Origin: Spirosoma radiotolerans
GTDB taxonomy: Bacteria; Bacteroidota; Bacteroidia; Cytophagales; Spirosomataceae
Reading direction: 5' to 3'
DNA length: 64,000 nt
NCBI RefSeq assembly: GCF_000974425.1
Contig: NZ_CP010429.1
Span: 2,108,001 to 2,172,000, forward strand
The notes below the pieces were generated by a model that was given only the letters and a program-made list of their open reading frames with translations, had not been told where the DNA came from and did no database searches. A program made the position numbers and the translations under genes. This document shows positions 25,308 to 33,935 of the stretch, in pieces (the first letter of the stretch is position 1; every line of letters starts with the position of its first letter).

Positions 25308-27181
25308 ATCGTGGGATAATGAAGAATGTATTCAAGTTTTTGCAGAATAGTAATCTTAAGGATACTCGTGAAGTAAACAAACTTATTGTGTCCGCATTTG
25401 TTAAAGCCAACTGTTTGCAGGTTCGTCACAATATGTTTCTTAAAGATCTTCTTATCTCCGATGCAGAAGAAGGACATGAGCAAATGATCAATTTTTTAAC
25501 AATTATACTTGCTGAAACTGAGAAATTTGATCTTGAAAACCTAGTTCAACTTTTTGAATTCGTTATTTCTCCATCTGAAAAAATTGTTAATGGCGCTGTT
25601 TATACGCCAAGAAATATTAGAGAATACATTGTTGAAAATGTTTGGCAGAGAACTCCGGAGGGTGCTGAGCATTTGCTTGCAACTGATCTTTCGTGTGGCT
25701 GTGGTGGGTTTTTGTTAACACTTACTCAACAATTTAGGAGGCATTGTAATAAAAGTTTCAGTCAGATTTTCGAAGAGAATATTTTCGGTATTGATATCGC
25801 TGACTATAGCATTGAGCGTACTAAAATACTATTAAGTATCTATGCTCTTATTAATGGTGAAGATGCCGAAGTCTTTAACTTTAATTTATTTGTTGCAAAT
25901 ACACTTGCATTTGATTGGCGTGAAGCCTGCCCTACAGTAGCCGAAAAAGGTGGGTTCGATTTGATAGTAGGAAATCCACCATATGTATGCTCACGAAACA
26001 TGGACCGTGAAACAATGGAGCTTATGTCTCGATGGGAAGTATCACGCACTGGCCATCCTGATCTATACATACCATTTTTTCAAATAGGTTATGAGTGTCT
26101 CAATGCTGCTGGACTATTGGGGTTCATCACAGTTAATACTTTTACAAAAAGTATTAACGGAAGAGCATTAAGAGAGTATTTCGCTTTGAACCGGGTTAAT
26201 CTTACTTTATTAAATTTCGGTGGAGAACAAGTTTTCAAGGACAGAAATACCTACACATGTATTTGTTTCTTTGACAAATTACCTGGTAACATACAGTATA
26301 ATCGTACTCATAGCTCTCAGCTCGATGAAATAAATTTTTTGCAGGATTTACACATTTATCAATATGAAAATCTTGATAATCATGATGGGTGGAATCTTGT
26401 AAATGACGATGATATTGCAAGTTTTATTGACGTAGTTGAACAGACTGGCAGGCCATTCAAAGAACTTTATACGACTAAAAATGGTATAGCAACTCTTAAG
26501 AATGATGTTTATAAGTTTACACCCATTAAGTCAGATATTATATATCACTATTTTATAGATAATGATCAGGAAAAAAAGGTTGAAATATCTATTTGTCGTG
26601 ATATTATAAATTCGAACAAAGTCAAGACACCAGAGGATCTTGCTATTAATACAGAAAAAATTATTTTCCCCTATGATGAACACATAACAATCATACCTGA
26701 GGCAGTAATGAGATCCGACTATCCGTTCGCATACAATCATTTATTGTCTAAACGGGAAATACTGCAAAAAAGAGATAAAGGACAACGTGAGTATGAGACA
26801 TGGTATGCTTATGGCAGAAGGCAATCCATGAATGTTCGTGCATTCAAATTATTCTTCCCACATATCTGTGAAAAACCATCTTTTGTGCTTTGTGAAGATC
26901 AGAACATGTTATTTTACAATGGCTTAGCAATAGTATCAGAAAATTTAGAAGATTTAATCTTGATTAAAAAAATATTGGAATCAGAAATATTTTTCAAATA
27001 CATTCGCAGCACTACTAAAGACTACGCTTCCGGATACATTTCGCTTAGCAGAAATTATCTTAAAAATTTCGGTATATATCAGTTTTCCACTGCCGAAAAA
27101 CGGAGATTCTTAGAGGCAGAGGACTCCAACGAAGTGTTATATGAACTCTATGGTGTTGAAAACCTTTTAGCAACAACCTAA
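25304..27181 (+). CDS. N6-adenine DNA methyltransferase (Eco57I/TaqI-like)
   Basis: A 625-residue methylase with the leading VYTPRNIREYIV segment, SAM-binding motif I DLSCGCGGFL (128-137) and catalytic motif IV NPPY (224-227). The C-terminal ~300 residues fit a TaqI-like target-recognition domain. There is no fused PD-(D/E)xK nuclease, so cleavage would need the HNH partner. The GTG at 25304 overlaps the HNH stop by 4 bases; an ATG at 25319 is the alternative start. The AT-rich base use differs from the chromosome. Confidence 0.88.
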   Translation: MNRGIMKNVFKFLQNSNLKDTREVNKLIVSAFVKANCLQVRHNMFLKDLLISDAEEGHEQMINFLTIILAETEKFDLENLVQLFEFVISPSEKIVNGAVYTPRNIREYIVENVWQRTPEGAEHLLATDLSCGCGGFLLTLTQQFRRHCNKSFSQIFEENIFGIDIADYSIERTKILLSIYALINGEDAEVFNFNLFVANTLAFDWREACPTVAEKGGFDLIVGNPPYVCSRNMDRETMELMSRWEVSRTGHPDLYIPFFQIGYECLNAAGLLGFITVNTFTKSINGRALREYFALNRVNLTLLNFGGEQVFKDRNTYTCICFFDKLPGNIQYNRTHSSQLDEINFLQDLHIYQYENLDNHDGWNLVNDDDIASFIDVVEQTGRPFKELYTTKNGIATLKNDVYKFTPIKSDIIYHYFIDNDQEKKVEISICRDIINSNKVKTPEDLAINTEKIIFPYDEHITIIPEAVMRSDYPFAYNHLLSKREILQKRDKGQREYETWYAYGRRQSMNVRAFKLFFPHICEKPSFVLCEDQNMLFYNGLAIVSENLEDLILIKKILESEIFFKYIRSTTKDYASGYISLSRNYLKNFGIYQFSTAEKRRFLEAEDSNEVLYELYGVENLLATT

Positions 27182-27328
27182 AGGGCCTAAAGCCTGTAGC
27201 GAGCTGAAGGTCAATTGTTTCAACAGCAATGTAGCGAAAGGCTTCATGCTGGGCTTTAATCTGTTGTGTGCGCTCCTCGTGGGCAGGCTTTCGGGGGACA
27301 GGGAGCACGTGCCCAGGGAAGGTTTGCA

Positions 27329-27416
27329 GCCCAACCAAACGAGGGAGTAAAGGTTGGGAGTGGTTCGTGTTCAGTGGATTTGTGTGCTGCACCATCAGCC
27401 CTCGCGGGCGTTGGGT
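27329..27416 (+). repeat. attC-like site 11
   Basis: R'' GCCCAAC at 27329 and R' GTTGGGT ending at 27416, arms CGAGGG/CCCTCG. It lies 148 bases after the methylase stop and closes the large cassette. The region 27182-27630 otherwise holds spacer-repeat units. Confidence 0.8.
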
Positions 27417-27630
27417 GAACCAGCCAAGATGTGCTTCAAAGTCCGGCTTTCGGGCGACAAGTCGCACGGCTCGACAGGCAGGCTTCTTTGCTCGTTAGGC
27501 TGTTTCGGTCGACACCAGAATTGCATTAATTAGTTAGGTCTGGGTTTCGAGGTCAGCGTCCTCGCGACAGGACAATCGTCAACCAAGGATCGGAAATATA
27601 TTCATCTTACAATTGAAAAAGACAAGCACC

Positions 27631-27960
27631 ATGAAAATTGAGGAAAAACTTGAGAAATGGAAGGACGAATCGTTATTTGGAGAAAGAAGTTACGAAAAAT
27701 TAGCGCATTCACTTTACAAAGGAGAAGCCCTATATCTCATAAAGATGGACGCTGTGTTAACAGTAGAACAGAATACGAAACATATCAAAAAGCATAAGTT
27801 GTTCCAAACTCGAGTTCAGGGGCAGATCGATAATGAAACGTTGAATAAAAGCGCCGATGAATATATATGCCAACAAATTTTGACTCAATTAGAAACGGAG
27901 TTCTTTAATGAATACAATTCATTTATAGAGGAGGAAGTAGCAAAAATTGCCTCACTTTAA
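27631..27960 (+). CDS. hypothetical helical protein (cassette 12)
   Basis: A 109-residue, highly charged, probably all-helical protein from the ATG at 27631 (a TTG at 27613 is in frame). It starts MKIEEKLEKWKDESLFGERS. No family recognised. It stops 74 bases before site 12. Confidence 0.6.
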   Translation: MKIEEKLEKWKDESLFGERSYEKLAHSLYKGEALYLIKMDAVLTVEQNTKHIKKHKLFQTRVQGQIDNETLNKSADEYICQQILTQLETEFFNEYNSFIEEEVAKIASL

Positions 27961-28033
27961 GTTTTAATAATCTTTCGCTCCGCGTGGGGTAGCTTCCCCT
28001 CGACAGGACGCTCGTCCCGAGGTACGCTTTGCA

Positions 28034-28120
28034 GCCCAACCAAATGAGGGTGTAAAAGTTGAGACTCTGTTCGTTGTCTTGAGTGGTTTCCTCATCCATC
28101 AACCCTCATGGTCGTTGGGT
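28034..28120 (+). repeat. attC-like site 12
   Basis: R'' GCCCAAC at 28034, R' GTTGGGT ending at 28120, arms ATGAGGGT/ACCCTCAT. The ~345 bases to site 13 carry several spacer-repeat units and no credible gene (a gene-less cassette). Confidence 0.8.
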
Positions 28121-28465
28121 GAACCGACCAAAATGGGAGTCAAAGGCGGGTTAATTGCGACAGGCTGCACGTCCCAAAGTCAGGCTGTTTGGCTCGTTGG
28201 GCGGGTTGCGGTCGACACCATAAACGCCGAAATGAGGCCGCTTTTTGAGTCACCTGCGACAGGGGAAGCGCCCCGAGAAAGAGGCTAAAAACGAGTTAGG
28301 CGGGTCGCCTTCGACAGACCAACCGTCTCAACAGGCTAGGCTGAAAAAAAAGGATACGTAGTAGAGGGCTTCGCGCTTTGGCTTTAAGCGGTTAGGTGCG
28401 TAGTTGTCCGCTCCGCGCTGTCACCGTTCCGGCGACAGGGAGCACGTCCCGAGGGAAGCGGGACA

Positions 28466-28552
28466 GCCCAACCAAACAGGGGTGTAAAGGTGGAAGTGAC
28501 TTGTGTTCAGGGTAGTTTTACCATCATCCATCAGCCCCTGTTGGCGTTGCGT
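28466..28552 (+). repeat. attC-like site 13 (R' altered)
   Basis: R'' GCCCAAC at 28466; R' reads GTTGCGT (28546-28552). The arms ACAGGGGT/GCCCCTGT pair with one wobble. Spacer units run on to about 28720 before the next gene. Confidence 0.7.
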
Positions 28553-28799
28553 GGCGGGTCCAAAATGAGCTTCCATTTTCGGGTTGTAGGCGACACTGGA
28601 AACACCCTAGAGGGTAGACTTTAGGCTTTCATTTCCAGCTCCATATGACAAGCCGCACGTCTTGACAAACAGGCTTTAGGTTTCCATTTCCGGGTTGCGG
28701 CTGACAGTGCAAACGCTCCACATAGGAACATAATGAGTACTTTCTGAATCCTGAAGACAAATGATTCGGCTTACTAGGCAGCATAAAGATTCAAATTGA

Positions 28800-29402
28800 A
28801 TGGCAAAAGGGTGTTTGATTGTAATAATAGTGGTAATCTCTGTTCCACTATTTATTTGGGTATTATCATTTACAGTGTTCTCTGATGAGCCAGCAACTTC
28901 TGAGAAGATGTTAGAAATACTGAATCAAGAATCTAATAATCAGACAGCTATTCCGACGTATATTGAATTGCTTGAAAAAGTGAATAATCATAAAAAAGAC
29001 GTTATCGAATCTTCTAGAGTAAAAGACACCGCTCAGTGCTTTAATTTCCCATTGGGGCTTCGTTCTACCCAAGACAGAACTCTGCCGAATAAGATATTGA
29101 TAATTTGTGACAGTATAGCTTCGCGAGTGAATAAGAGTGTTTATTTAACAGTATGCCGTGATAGCTCGGTAACCTTAACAACACATGTAACTGATTATAA
29201 GAACTATTTATATGTGAGCCATAAGTTTTACCGTGTCGATTCAACTGAACAATATGGAAAAGTTAATGATGGCAAAGTAATGTCGCTTAAAAATGTCTCC
29301 GGCTATTCCAAAGAGAGAACCGTTAAAGGAAGGTATCGCTACGTAGTTGAAGTTCAAGATGCTTTCAATTATATTGACCCCAACAACTTTGCGCCAAACT
29401 AA
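28800..29402 (+). CDS. hypothetical protein with N-terminal membrane anchor (cassette 14)
   Basis: A 200-residue protein with one membrane segment or uncleaved signal (CLIVIIVVISVPLFIWVLSF) and an extracytoplasmic domain with two Cys (about 78 and 103). No family recognised. Confidence 0.65.
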   Translation: MAKGCLIVIIVVISVPLFIWVLSFTVFSDEPATSEKMLEILNQESNNQTAIPTYIELLEKVNNHKKDVIESSRVKDTAQCFNFPLGLRSTQDRTLPNKILIICDSIASRVNKSVYLTVCRDSSVTLTTHVTDYKNYLYVSHKFYRVDSTEQYGKVNDGKVMSLKNVSGYSKERTVKGRYRYVVEVQDAFNYIDPNNFAPN

Positions 29403-29452
29403 AAACCAAGGTTTCGGGCGACAGGGAGCCCGTCCCGCAGTGAAGCCGAGCA

Positions 29453-29540
29453 GCCCAACCAAATGAGGGTGTAAAGGTTGGAAGCGGCTCGTGTTTAGTT
29501 ATCTTACTTCTTCACCCATCAACCCTCATGGGTGTTGGTG
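29453..29540 (+). repeat. attC-like site 14 (R' degenerate)
   Basis: R'' GCCCAAC at 29453; arms ATGAGGGT/ACCCTCAT are perfect, but R' reads GTTGGTG. Spacer units follow to about 29700. Confidence 0.7.
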
Positions 29541-29736
29541 GCCTATCCAAAATGAGCGTCAAGGGCGGGTTACCAGCGACAGACCGCACGTCTCATTAGG
29601 CAAATTTAGTGTCGAATTTCCGGGTTCTGGCTGACAGTGGAAACGCTTGAGTTGAGCAAGTTAGGTTTAAAAGGCAGGCTACGAGCGACATAAGTAATAT
29701 CCTTGCAAGACATATGTTAACAATCTGTAATGGGCT

Positions 29737-30009
29737 ATGAGACAGTCAACATTCCTGAGATATACAGTCAAAATGACATCCATATTTGCGGTGGTATTTG
29801 CCAGTTTTATTCTATCCAGTACTTGGCAAACATTGGTTGATGCCTTTAATCATCCGCCCATTATTTTGAAAGGCTTAGGCGGAGTAAGATTATCTCTGTT
29901 CGTTGTCGAGGTTTCGGTCATCTTGACAAGCTCAATTGTGGTAAGTATAGGTGTATCGTTCGTGTTTTGGATGCTTTCTCAAGAGCAGCTAAAAGCTAAA
30001 CAAAACTAA
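29737..30009 (+). CDS. hypothetical small membrane protein (cassette 15)
   Basis: A 90-residue protein with two membrane segments (about 13-31 and 52-82). No family recognised. It is the last cassette gene before the degenerate terminal site. Confidence 0.6.
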   Translation: MRQSTFLRYTVKMTSIFAVVFASFILSSTWQTLVDAFNHPPIILKGLGGVRLSLFVVEVSVILTSSIVVSIGVSFVFWMLSQEQLKAKQN

Positions 30010-30068
30010 AACGCTCCGCGTGGGCAAGTCTCCGTCGACAGGAAGCACGCCCCGAAGGAAAGTTGGCA

Positions 30069-30155
30069 GCTCAACAAGGGAAAGGGTGTAAAGGTGCAAA
30101 CGACCGGCGTTCAGATAAATTAAACTTAAACCATCAGCCTTTTCGGGCATTGGAT
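30069..30155 (+). repeat. attC-like site 15, degenerate array end
   Basis: R'' is GCTCAAC and R' is ATTGGAT. The arms (GAAAGGGT against GCCTTTTC) still pair with wobbles, and the GTAAAGG block is kept. No further site is seen between here and the Rrf2 gene, so this marks the distal end of the array. Confidence 0.65.
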
Positions 30156-30220
30156 AACGAGAATAGGAAGAACGTGTTTGCGGTCTTCAGTGTGACAATA
30201 AGACTTAATAAAGCTTAGTA

Positions 30221-30250
30221 ATTGAAACTTTTTTTGTTACAATAAGTTTC
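30221..30250 (+). promoter_or_regulatory. inverted repeat upstream of the Rrf2 gene
   Basis: GAAACTT (30224-30230) and AAGTTTC (30244-30250) form a 7-bp inverted repeat 22 bases before the Rrf2 start. The half-site ATTGAAAC (30221-30228) recurs inverted at 30801-30808, before the oxidoreductase gene, so both may be bound by the same regulator. Confidence 0.45.
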
Positions 30251-30271
30251 TTAGGCAATAAGCACTGAATT

Positions 30272-30766
30272 ATGAGTGGCAACTTCCTGACGGCTATTCA
30301 CATTATGACCTATCTGGCCTATCCGGCTAATGCGGGCGCACCCACGGCTCATATAATCTCCTTTGTGAATTATGCCGAAAATGGCGTAATGCGTGTCACC
30401 TCCGACGAAATCGCGGGTGTGCTGAAAACAAACCCGGTCATTATCCGACGGCTGCTGGGACAGTTGCGCAGTGCTGGCTTAGTTATCTCACTCCGGGGTA
30501 AAACCGGTGGTTACCAGCTCGGTAAAGCAGCCGCCGACATTTCATTGCTCGATGTATTTCTGGCGGTAGAAGGGGATCGGGTCGACTTTTTTGCGCTGGC
30601 CCACCGCGATAACAAAGCCGATTGTATTCCTATTGCCAATAGCATTCAACAAACGTTGTATCCCATTTTTGCCCAATCACTCTCCGCCCTTAAACAGGAT
30701 TTAGGTCAATATTCCATTGCCGAGGTGCTGAATACCTCAATGGCTCGTCTGGCAGTCGGCCATTAA
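30272..30766 (+). CDS. Rrf2 family transcriptional regulator
   Basis: A 164-residue protein with a winged HTH (TSDEIAGVLKTNPVIIRRLL, then LRSAGLVISLRGKTGGYQL) typical of the Rrf2/YwnA group. No Fe-S-type Cys triplet is seen; a single Cys lies near residue 130. It is likely autoregulated and controls the downstream oxidoreductase, a common pairing in redox or electrophile response. Confidence 0.9.
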   Translation: MSGNFLTAIHIMTYLAYPANAGAPTAHIISFVNYAENGVMRVTSDEIAGVLKTNPVIIRRLLGQLRSAGLVISLRGKTGGYQLGKAAADISLLDVFLAVEGDRVDFFALAHRDNKADCIPIANSIQQTLYPIFAQSLSALKQDLGQYSIAEVLNTSMARLAVGH

Positions 30767-30825
30767 CCATAAGCTTTTGTCTCTTAATGTAATAAAAATA
30801 GTTTCAATTAAAGTCAGGTCAAATC

Positions 30826-31773
30826 ATGCTAGCAGTACAGTTTTCCGAACATGGCGAAGCCGATGTTCTGCAGTTTGTTGAATTACCAACTCCCGAACCA
30901 AAAGCGGGTGAGATTCGGATTAAAGTGGCCGCAGCCGGGGTCAATTATGCCGATGTGCTTCAACGAAAAGGCACTTACCCGTACCCGGTTACGCTGCCGT
31001 TTATAACGGGCTATGAAGTCGCGGGTGTTGTGGATTCGGTTGGCGAGGGCGTAACAACATTACAGCCTGGTCAGCGGGTAATGGCCATGATTCCGAATGG
31101 GGGCTATGCCGAGTATGCCATTGCTGTTGCCGCTCAGGCCATTCCGTTGCCCGATGGGCTAGGCGATGCCGAGGCCACAGCCTTGCTGGTACAGGGAATG
31201 ACAGCGGTAGGGCTACTCGATACAGGCCGCTATGAATCGGTACTGATGCTGGCTGCTGCCGGTGGGGTAGGCTCGGTCATGGTGCAGTTGGTAAAACACC
31301 AGGGCAAGCGGGTTATTGGGGCTGTCGGTAGTGAGGCTAAAAAGGCACAGGTACAGGAATTGGGTGCCGATGCGGCCGTAAGCTATGCCGATGCGGATTG
31401 GGTACAACAGGTGCTCGATGCTACGAATGGTGAGGGCGTATCAGTTGTCTTCGACGCCGTTGGCGGACAAATAGGCGCCGATGCCCTGAAAACGCTGGGC
31501 GTGGGCGGAACGGGTGTCATCTTCGGGTCCGCCAGCGGTGAACCAACGATGCTGGCTGGCCAGCAACTCATCGGGAAGGGGCAGTCTGTTCGGGGCTATA
31601 CGCTCTTTGCCGATGTTGCCAAATTTGGGGAGTATGCCGGTGAATTGTTCGGTGCGTACCAGGCGGGCAAATTAAAGCTTCCTGTAGAGACGTATCCAAT
31701 TGCTGACGTACAAAAGGCACACCAGGATATGGAATTCCGCCGGACGCAAGGCAAAGTGGCCCTGATTTTTTAA
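30826..31773 (+). CDS. NADPH:quinone oxidoreductase-like MDR enzyme
   Basis: A 315-residue zinc-independent medium-chain dehydrogenase/reductase. GVNYADVLQRKGTYP and TGYEVAGVV mark the quinone-reductase branch; the nucleotide-binding segment is AAAGGVGSVMVQL. No catalytic zinc Cys/His set is present. It lies 59 bases after the Rrf2 gene and shares a candidate operator half-site with it. Confidence 0.9.
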   Translation: MLAVQFSEHGEADVLQFVELPTPEPKAGEIRIKVAAAGVNYADVLQRKGTYPYPVTLPFITGYEVAGVVDSVGEGVTTLQPGQRVMAMIPNGGYAEYAIAVAAQAIPLPDGLGDAEATALLVQGMTAVGLLDTGRYESVLMLAAAGGVGSVMVQLVKHQGKRVIGAVGSEAKKAQVQELGADAAVSYADADWVQQVLDATNGEGVSVVFDAVGGQIGADALKTLGVGGTGVIFGSASGEPTMLAGQQLIGKGQSVRGYTLFADVAKFGEYAGELFGAYQAGKLKLPVETYPIADVQKAHQDMEFRRTQGKVALIF

Positions 31774-31798
31774 TGGAAAAACGAAATTATAGCTTTAA

Positions 31799-31828
31799 CA
31801 ACGCTCACCCAGTGGGCGTTGTTTTTTT
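31799..31828 (+). terminator. intrinsic terminator after the quinone oxidoreductase
   Basis: A 10-bp stem (31799-31808 with 31812-31821, one wobble) with a 3-base loop is followed by seven T. The rest of the gap to 32171 shows no gene or clear motif. Confidence 0.8.
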
Positions 31829-32171
31829 GTAAGTTTACAAATAGCTACCCGAGAGTAGGCCATAGTATCCAATGTAAGGATCGTTGCCCGATTGTAAAAA
31901 CTAATCTTTGTGAAGGCAAAAGGCAATGACCTGCAGATTGTTCCAGCGTCATGACAGCGCGCCTAAAGTCATTCTTAACGATCGCTATTGCCCCTTGCCT
32001 TGCGAACCCTGGTACATAACGTCTGGGACAACGGGACGTGTTCCGGGGTGTAGAGATGGTGCTGGGGTACTTTACCCAACTGTGGTTTTTTGACTAAAAT
32101 TCACTAGAATCGGCCCTGTAAAAGAAAATTGGTTGATATAGCGCGCACCTTGAATTAACCAAATAACCAAA

Positions 32172-33056
32172 TTGAGTCAGGCAATAGGCATTGATGTAGG
32201 CGGAACACGCATCAAAGGGGCGTTGATCGACACGCGCACGGGCGCCGTGCTTTACCAGCTAATTACCCCAACCGGCGACGGTGAAAGCAGCAACTGGCAG
32301 CGAGCGGTATTGGATACCGCAGAAGCCTTAACCAAGCAGGCCACCGAATCGATTCTGGGCATTGGTTTGTCGGCACCGGGATTACCCGCGCCCGATAATA
32401 AAACGATCGTCTGTATGCCGGGTCGGTTGCAGGGGCTGGAAGGTTTCGACTGGTCGGCTTACCTGGGCAAACCCGTTCGGGTGCTGAACGATGCCCACGC
32501 AGCCCTGATGGCCGAAGCCCGGTTTGGGGCGCTGAAAGGCGTATCTCATGGCCTGATACTTACCTTGGGGACGGGGGTTGGGGGCGGTCTTTTGCTGAAT
32601 GGTCATTTGTATCAGGGCTTCTTTCAGATGGCGGGTCACCTCGGCCACATGACAGTAAATGCCGATAGTGTGCAGCCTGACATTACCAACATGCCCGGAA
32701 GCCTGGAAGATGCCATTGGCAATGCAACGGTGGGCCGACGCTCGTTTGGACGCTATCAGACCACGCATGAACTGGTCGATGGTTATCGGCAACGAGAACC
32801 GCTGGCTACCCAAGTCTGGCTGACCTCCATCCGGCAACTGGCGGTTTCGATTGCGTCACTGGCCAGTGCTTTCTCGCCGGAGGTGGTCGTACTGGGCGGG
32901 GGCATTATGCAGGCCGACCGGGATTTGCTGGAGCCACTCCAAACGTTTCTCGACCTGTTTGAGTGGCGACCGGCGGGTAAAAAAACCATCATTCGTAAAG
33001 CGTATTTCGAAGACTGGGCAGGCGCCATCGGCGCAGCCTCTTTTCTACTGGATTAA
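32172..33056 (+). CDS. ROK family sugar kinase or regulator-like protein
   Basis: A 294-residue ROK protein with the phosphate-binding GIDVGGTRIKGALID at the N-terminus, a catalytic-Asp segment VLNDAHAA and LGTGVGGGLLLNG. The family's Cys zinc motif after the HxT segment is missing (ITNMPGSLED in its place). The start is TTG at 32172, because no ATG lies in frame just upstream and IGIDVGGT begins within five residues. It is followed 15 bases later by a SIS-domain gene, so both probably act on an amino- or phospho-sugar. Confidence 0.88.
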   Translation: MSQAIGIDVGGTRIKGALIDTRTGAVLYQLITPTGDGESSNWQRAVLDTAEALTKQATESILGIGLSAPGLPAPDNKTIVCMPGRLQGLEGFDWSAYLGKPVRVLNDAHAALMAEARFGALKGVSHGLILTLGTGVGGGLLLNGHLYQGFFQMAGHLGHMTVNADSVQPDITNMPGSLEDAIGNATVGRRSFGRYQTTHELVDGYRQREPLATQVWLTSIRQLAVSIASLASAFSPEVVVLGGGIMQADRDLLEPLQTFLDLFEWRPAGKKTIIRKAYFEDWAGAIGAASFLLD

Positions 33057-33071
33057 TTGACAACGCATTCC

Positions 33072-33899
33072 ATGAACTTAACCACGCAGTACCTTCAGCG
33101 GAGCCGGGCCTTGCTGGATACCATTGACGCTCAAACCGAGGCCATTCAACAAGCAGCCCAATGGTTTAGTCAGACTATTCTGGCGGGCCGGATGGTGCAC
33201 CTTTTTGGCAGTGGCCACAGCCGCATTATGGTCGAAGAGATGTGGCCCCGCTATGGCTCATTTCCAGGCTTCAACCCCATTGTTGAACTCTCCCTCTCGT
33301 TTCACAACTTGGTGGTGGGTGCCAATGGGCAGCGCCAGGCGATGTTTCTGGAAAACGTGCCGGGACTGGCCAGCCGGATTCTGCGTAACTACGCTCTTTC
33401 GGCGCAGGATTCGGCGCTGGTTATTTCGTCCAGCGGCAGCAATGTCGTGCCTATCGAAATGGCGGAACTGTTTCAGCAGGCGGGGGTGAAAGTTGTCGCC
33501 TTGGTGACCAGGCAGCATGCCGAAAAGAGCATCAGCAAACGGGCGGATGGTAAAAAGCTCACTGATTTTGCCGACCTGATTTTAGACACAGGTGCCCCCG
33601 TGGGCGATGCGATGCTTACTATTCCGGGACTGGATACGCTCGTGGCCCCCGGCTCGACGCTTGGCGGTGTTGTGCTGGTAAACTGCATCAAAGCGGAGGT
33701 CGCGAGATTGTTGACCGAAGCGGGGCAGCCACCCAGAGTCTTGTCGGCGGCCAATGTGGTGGGTGCCGAACGGGCCGTCACGCTGTTTGAAGGGGCCTAC
33801 GACGAACACGCCCATCGGCTGGCCAAACTCTACCAGCACGTCGGTATTCCGTCGTATGTCAGCGAGCAACGTACGTTACCGATCTCGCCAAACGTATGA
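33072..33899 (+). CDS. SIS domain sugar isomerase-like protein
   Basis: A 275-residue protein with a sugar-isomerase (SIS) fold: FGSGHSRIMVEEMWPR at the phosphosugar loop and VISSSGSNVVPIEMA. It resembles the UPF0309-type sugar-phosphate proteins often encoded with ROK or N-acetylglucosamine catabolic genes. The ATG at 33072 is preferred; an in-frame TTG at 33057 directly follows the ROK stop. Confidence 0.85.
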   Translation: MNLTTQYLQRSRALLDTIDAQTEAIQQAAQWFSQTILAGRMVHLFGSGHSRIMVEEMWPRYGSFPGFNPIVELSLSFHNLVVGANGQRQAMFLENVPGLASRILRNYALSAQDSALVISSSGSNVVPIEMAELFQQAGVKVVALVTRQHAEKSISKRADGKKLTDFADLILDTGAPVGDAMLTIPGLDTLVAPGSTLGGVVLVNCIKAEVARLLTEAGQPPRVLSAANVVGAERAVTLFEGAYDEHAHRLAKLYQHVGIPSYVSEQRTLPISPNV

Positions 33900-33935
33900 T
33901 GAATCGGCGCGACTTTTTATATATTGGTGTATAAG

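Larger units (their letters stand above)
13915..30155 (+). mobile_element. integron-like cassette array with 15 attC-like sites
   Basis: Fifteen sites of about 82-88 bp share R'' (mostly GCCCAAC), an L'' arm, the invariant block GTAAAGG (GTAAAAG in one), CCATCA just before L', an L' arm and R' (mostly GTTGGGT). They divide 16 kb into cassettes. All credible ORFs lie on the + strand and stop 60-100 bases before the next site, as in integron cassettes. Cassette genes are AT-rich, while the sites and spacers are GC-rich. Between sites a degenerate repeat of about 55 bp recurs, marked by GCGACA or TCGACA. The array starts after the recombinase and ends before the Rrf2 gene. Confidence 0.8.

Noticed and set aside
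13915-30155. CRISPR array
   Set aside because: The repeats are ~85 bp, spaced 0.3-6 kb apart with genes between, and no cas genes are present.
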